Below the pieces are notes generated by a model. That model was not told the DNA's origin. It did not search any database and saw nothing but the letters and a program-made list of their open reading frames with translations. 64,000 nucleotides of DNA from Auanema rhodensis (Eukaryota > Nematoda > Chromadorea > Rhabditida > Rhabditidae): NCBI GenBank assembly GCA_964057225.1, contig OZ059896.1:15078501-15142500 (forward strand). The letters run 5' to 3'. Of this stretch, positions 61,292-64,000 are shown piece after piece (within the stretch, counting starts at the first letter, position 1; the number at the start of each line of letters is the position of its first letter). The position numbers were made by a program, and so were the translations under genes.

Positions 61292-62080
61292 CTATAATTC
61301 TGTTGCAAACGGTTTCTTTTTTCCGCAACAGACGCAATAACGTAAAATTGTATAGATCAAAATTATAACACATGATAACAGGACACAGATGATAGCGAAG
61401 CTGAAAAGATCATTAATATTTTGAAAAATAATTAGACGGCTCATCCAAAACTTACAGGAGCCATATGCGAACATATGCACAGCATTTATTTCTTTCAGTT
61501 ATATCTACATCACAACATTGATAATAGAAGAACATTGATTCCCTCGGACATCTAAAAACAATGTGTTGAATTTCAATTGTCATCATTTTAAAAAATCAGC
61601 GTATAGGACTGGTTAAACTTTAATTTCTTCCAATTATTCTCAAAAAAATGTAATGCTATATTATTGTGTTCTGCTCAATTTAAAAAAATCGGACGAGGTT
61701 AACTCACAGAACATTAGGACTGAAAGGTTCGAGTGGTTCCTTACAATAGCTAACAGATCCCTTTGTATTTCCTTGTAAGCTATTGATTATGGCAGCAGCT
61801 ACGGAGGCTATTAACTAAATATTAAATTGTTTCAATACATGTTATTACCTATTGAACACAAACCAGAAAAGTAACAACTGCACTCAATAAGCGTAGAGTT
61901 GATGGCAGCACACAGAGAGTGTCAGGTTCGTCAATCATGAACTAGAAAAATAAAATGTTTATAACGAACACAATTGCTTACCTGTCCTGGCAAAACTCTA
62001 GTACCACTACGGACTGACCTCAAAGACGGATGCCTAGACCATACAACAACAGGAGATTCAGTTTCTATTACTTTTGACAT
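61292..62080 (-). CDS. Small cysteine-rich two-helix membrane protein
   Basis: Five exons on minus with all phases matching: 62080-61982, 61941-61864, 61814-61708, 61551-61456, 61400-61292, giving 162 residues. A cytosolic-looking N-terminus rich in Arg/Ser leads to a first hydrophobic helix (about LLSAVVTFLLIASVAAAII), a loop with FFYYQCCDVD and NKCCAYVRIW, a second helix (about LLFAIICVLLSCVIILIYTIL) and a short tail with RYCVCCGKKK. The paired CC motifs flanking aromatic residues resemble small nematode membrane families of unknown function; I cannot assign one with confidence. Cysteines next to the second helix could be palmitoylated. Confidence 0.75.
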
Positions 62081-62274
62081 TCTTGTCTCCTATAAATCAA
62101 CCAAGTACTTAAAATATAGCTGTTAAAGAAAAAGAGATAGAAAAACTGTGAAGACCGAAATAATATCATACAATTACGATATTCAAGATTTATAGAAAGT
62201 TGTTCAGCAGAACCAGTTGTATAATCTTCGGAAAACAGTTATTGACAATAGCCTTAGAAAATATCAGATTCGTT

Positions 62275-62357
62275 CCGTCGATAGCTCAGTTGGTAGAGCG
62301 GAGGACTGTAGAAGTGTAGATATCCTTAGGTCGCTGGTTCGAATCCGGCTCGACGGA
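62275..62357 (+). tRNA. tRNA-Tyr(GUA), copy 1
   Basis: 83 bp with acceptor stem CCGTCGA/TCGACGG, D arm GCTC/GAGC, anticodon stem GAGGA/TCCTT, anticodon GTA, intron AAGTGTAGAT after position 37, T arm GCTGG-TTCGAAT-CCGGC, discriminator A. Terminator TTCTTTTTCTTTTC follows. It carries the least typical 5' flank of this array. Confidence 0.97.
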
Positions 62358-62433
62358 GTTCTTTTTCTTTTCTTTCTTACCGATTCAGTTGTAGCAGTTA
62401 TTCACAATCGTCTGAGAAGAACAGGGTTTCGTT

Positions 62434-62516
62434 CCGTCGATAGCTCAGTTGGTAGAGCGGAGGACTGTAGAAGTGTAGATATCCTTAGGTCGCTGGTTCG
62501 AATCCGGCTCGACGGA
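62434..62516 (+). tRNA. tRNA-Tyr(GUA), copy 2
   Basis: Gene body identical to copy 1; 5' flank of the regular 159-bp type. Confidence 0.97.
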
Positions 62517-62592
62517 GTTCTTTTTCTTTTCTTTCTTACCAATTCAGTTGTAGCAGTTATTCACAATCGTCTGAGAAGAACAGGGTTTCGTT

Positions 62593-62675
62593 CCGTCGAT
62601 AGCTCAGTTGGTAGAGCGGAGGACTGTAGAAGTGTAGATATCCTTAGGTCGCTGGTTCGAATCCGGCTCGACGGA
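62593..62675 (+). tRNA. tRNA-Tyr(GUA), copy 3
   Basis: Identical gene body. Confidence 0.97.
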
Positions 62676-62751
62676 GTTCTTTTTCTTTTCTTTCTTACCA
62701 ATTCAGTTGTAGCAGTTATTCACAATCGTCTGAGAAGAACAGGGTTTCGTT

Positions 62752-62834
62752 CCGTCGATAGCTCAGTTGGTAGAGCGGAGGACTGTAGAAGTGTAGATAT
62801 CCTTAGGTCGCTGGTTCGAATCCGGCTCGACGGA
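62752..62834 (+). tRNA. tRNA-Tyr(GUA), copy 4
   Basis: Identical gene body; the spacer after it has CACATTCG instead of CACAATCG. Confidence 0.97.
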
Positions 62835-62910
62835 GTTCTTTTTCTTTTCTTTCTTACCAATTCAGTTGTAGCAGTTATTCACATTCGTCTGAGAAGAACA
62901 GGGTTTCGTT

Positions 62911-62993
62911 CCGTCGATAGCTCAGTTGGTAGAGCGGAGGACTGTAGAAGTGTAGATATCCTTAGGTCGCTGGTTCGAATCCGGCTCGACGGA
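62911..62993 (+). tRNA. tRNA-Tyr(GUA), copy 5
   Basis: Identical gene body. Confidence 0.97.
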
Positions 62994-63069
62994 GTTCTTT
63001 TTCTTTTCTTTCTTACCAATTCAGTTGTAGCAGTTATTCACAATCGTCTGAGAAGAACAGGGTTTCGTT

Positions 63070-63152
63070 CCGTCGATAGCTCAGTTGGTAGAGCGGAGGA
63101 CTGTAGAAGTGTAGATATCCTTAGGTCGCTGGTTCGAATCCGGCTCGACGGA
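63070..63152 (+). tRNA. tRNA-Tyr(GUA), copy 6
   Basis: Identical gene body. Confidence 0.97.
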
Positions 63153-63228
63153 GTTCTTTTTCTTTTCTTTCTTACCAATTCAGTTGTAGCAGTTATTCAC
63201 AATCGTCTGAGAAGAACAGGGTTTCGTT

Positions 63229-63311
63229 CCGTCGATAGCTCAGTTGGTAGAGCGGAGGACTGTAGAAGTGTAGATATCCTTAGGTCGCTGGTTCGAATCC
63301 GGCTCGACGGA
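63229..63311 (+). tRNA. tRNA-Tyr(GUA), copy 7
   Basis: Identical gene body. Confidence 0.97.
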
Positions 63312-63387
63312 GTTCTTTTTCTTTTCTTTCTTACCAATTCAGTTGTAGCAGTTATTCACAATCGTCTGAGAAGAACAGGGTTTCGTT

Positions 63388-63470
63388 CCGTCGATAGCTC
63401 AGTTGGTAGAGCGGAGGACTGTAGAAGTGTAGATATCCTTAGGTCGCTGGTTCGAATCCGGCTCGACGGA
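63388..63470 (+). tRNA. tRNA-Tyr(GUA), copy 8
   Basis: Identical gene body. Confidence 0.97.
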
Positions 63471-63546
63471 GTTCTTTTTCTTTTCTTTCTTACCAATTCA
63501 GTTGTAGCAGTTATTCACAATCGTCTGAGAAGAACAGGGTTTCGTT

Positions 63547-63629
63547 CCGTCGATAGCTCAGTTGGTAGAGCGGAGGACTGTAGAAGTGTAGATATCCTTA
63601 GGTCGCTGGTTCGAATCCGGCTCGACGGA
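63547..63629 (+). tRNA. tRNA-Tyr(GUA), copy 9
   Basis: Identical gene body. Confidence 0.97.
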
Positions 63630-63705
63630 GTTCTTTTTCTTTTCTTTCTTACCAATTCAGTTGTAGCAGTTATTCACAATCGTCTGAGAAGAACAGGGTT
63701 TCGTT

Positions 63706-63788
63706 CCGTCGATAGCTCAGTTGGTAGAGCGGAGGACTGTAGAAGTGTAGATATCCTTAGGTCGCTGGTTCGAATCCGGCTCGACGGA
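63706..63788 (+). tRNA. tRNA-Tyr(GUA), copy 10
   Basis: Identical gene body; downstream spacer has ACCGATTC rather than ACCAATTC, as after copies 1 and 11. Confidence 0.97.
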
Positions 63789-63864
63789 GTTCTTTTTCTT
63801 TTCTTTCTTACCGATTCAGTTGTAGCAGTTATTCACAATCGTCTGAGAAGAACAGGGTTTCGTT

Positions 63865-63947
63865 CCGTCGATAGCTCAGTTGGTAGAGCGGAGGACTGTA
63901 GAAGTGTAGATATCCTTAGGTCGCTGGTTCGAATCCGGCTCGACGGA
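63865..63947 (+). tRNA. tRNA-Tyr(GUA), copy 11
   Basis: Identical gene body. The following spacer departs from the repeat (GTTGCAGTTATTGACAG), so the array may end here or change type beyond the window. Confidence 0.97.
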
Positions 63948-64000
63948 GTTCTTTTTCTTTTCTTTCTTACCGATTCAGTTGCAGTTATTGACAGCTACAT

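Larger units (their letters stand above)
62275..63947 (+). repeat. Inverted tRNA-Tyr array, 11 units of 159 bp
   Basis: Eleven 83-bp genes with 76-bp spacers, reaching almost to the window edge. The spacers share the core CAGTTATT...TTCGTT with the minus arrays but differ elsewhere, so the two arrays have been amplified separately. The 5' flank of the first copy is closer to the minus-array spacer than to its own neighbours. Confidence 0.97.

Overview
The window looks like eukaryotic nuclear DNA from a small-intron, AT-rich animal, most likely a nematode. Four host genes can be assembled with GT-AG introns, mostly about 40-110 bp. One of them has a trans-splice-like acceptor a few bases before its ATG. 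All tRNA genes here are one isotype, tRNA-Tyr(GUA) with a 10-nt intron. The species cannot be named from the sequence alone.

Layout. 1-8521: the 3' part of a Ty3/gypsy-type LTR retroelement on + (element A), whose 5' LTR and gag start lie outside the window. 8522-8877: a short unique spacer. 8878-50302: a tandem tRNA-Tyr array on the minus strand, about 19 kb without its insertions. It holds 106 full-length gene copies, one copy split by an insertion, seven 54-nt mini-copies and a set of 5'-half copies. Two complete LTR retroelements interrupt it: element B (14114-26195, +, 12,082 bp, 345-bp LTRs identical, target duplication CAAC) lies inside a tRNA gene, and element C (31512-41696, -, 10,185 bp, target duplication GTTA) lies about 25 bp before the 5' end of a tRNA gene. 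50303-62274: about 12 kb of mostly single-copy DNA with an unrecognised 11-exon gene (-), a divergent LC8-type dynein light chain (+), microsatellites, a Ly6/three-finger protein gene (+) and a small cysteine-rich membrane protein gene (-). 62275-63947: a second, inverted tRNA-Tyr array, 11 intact + strand copies at an exact 159-bp period.

The retroelements share an unusual order in one very long frame: gag with an Asn/Arg/Gly-rich tail and no zinc knuckle; a secreted or membrane glycoprotein with internal signal peptide, furin-type site, cysteine-rich ectodomain and transmembrane helix; then protease, reverse transcriptase, RNase H and DD35E integrase. The C-terminal ectodomain of the glycoprotein resembles, to my eye, the gB family of class III fusogens. 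If right, these are envelope-bearing Ty3-like elements with the fusogen placed between gag and pol, two of which have landed at Pol III start regions of tRNA-Tyr genes. Element C has lost, in frame, the fusogen C-terminus with its membrane anchor and the protease. The combination of fusogen-bearing elements and a giant higher-order tRNA-Tyr array is the most interesting content.
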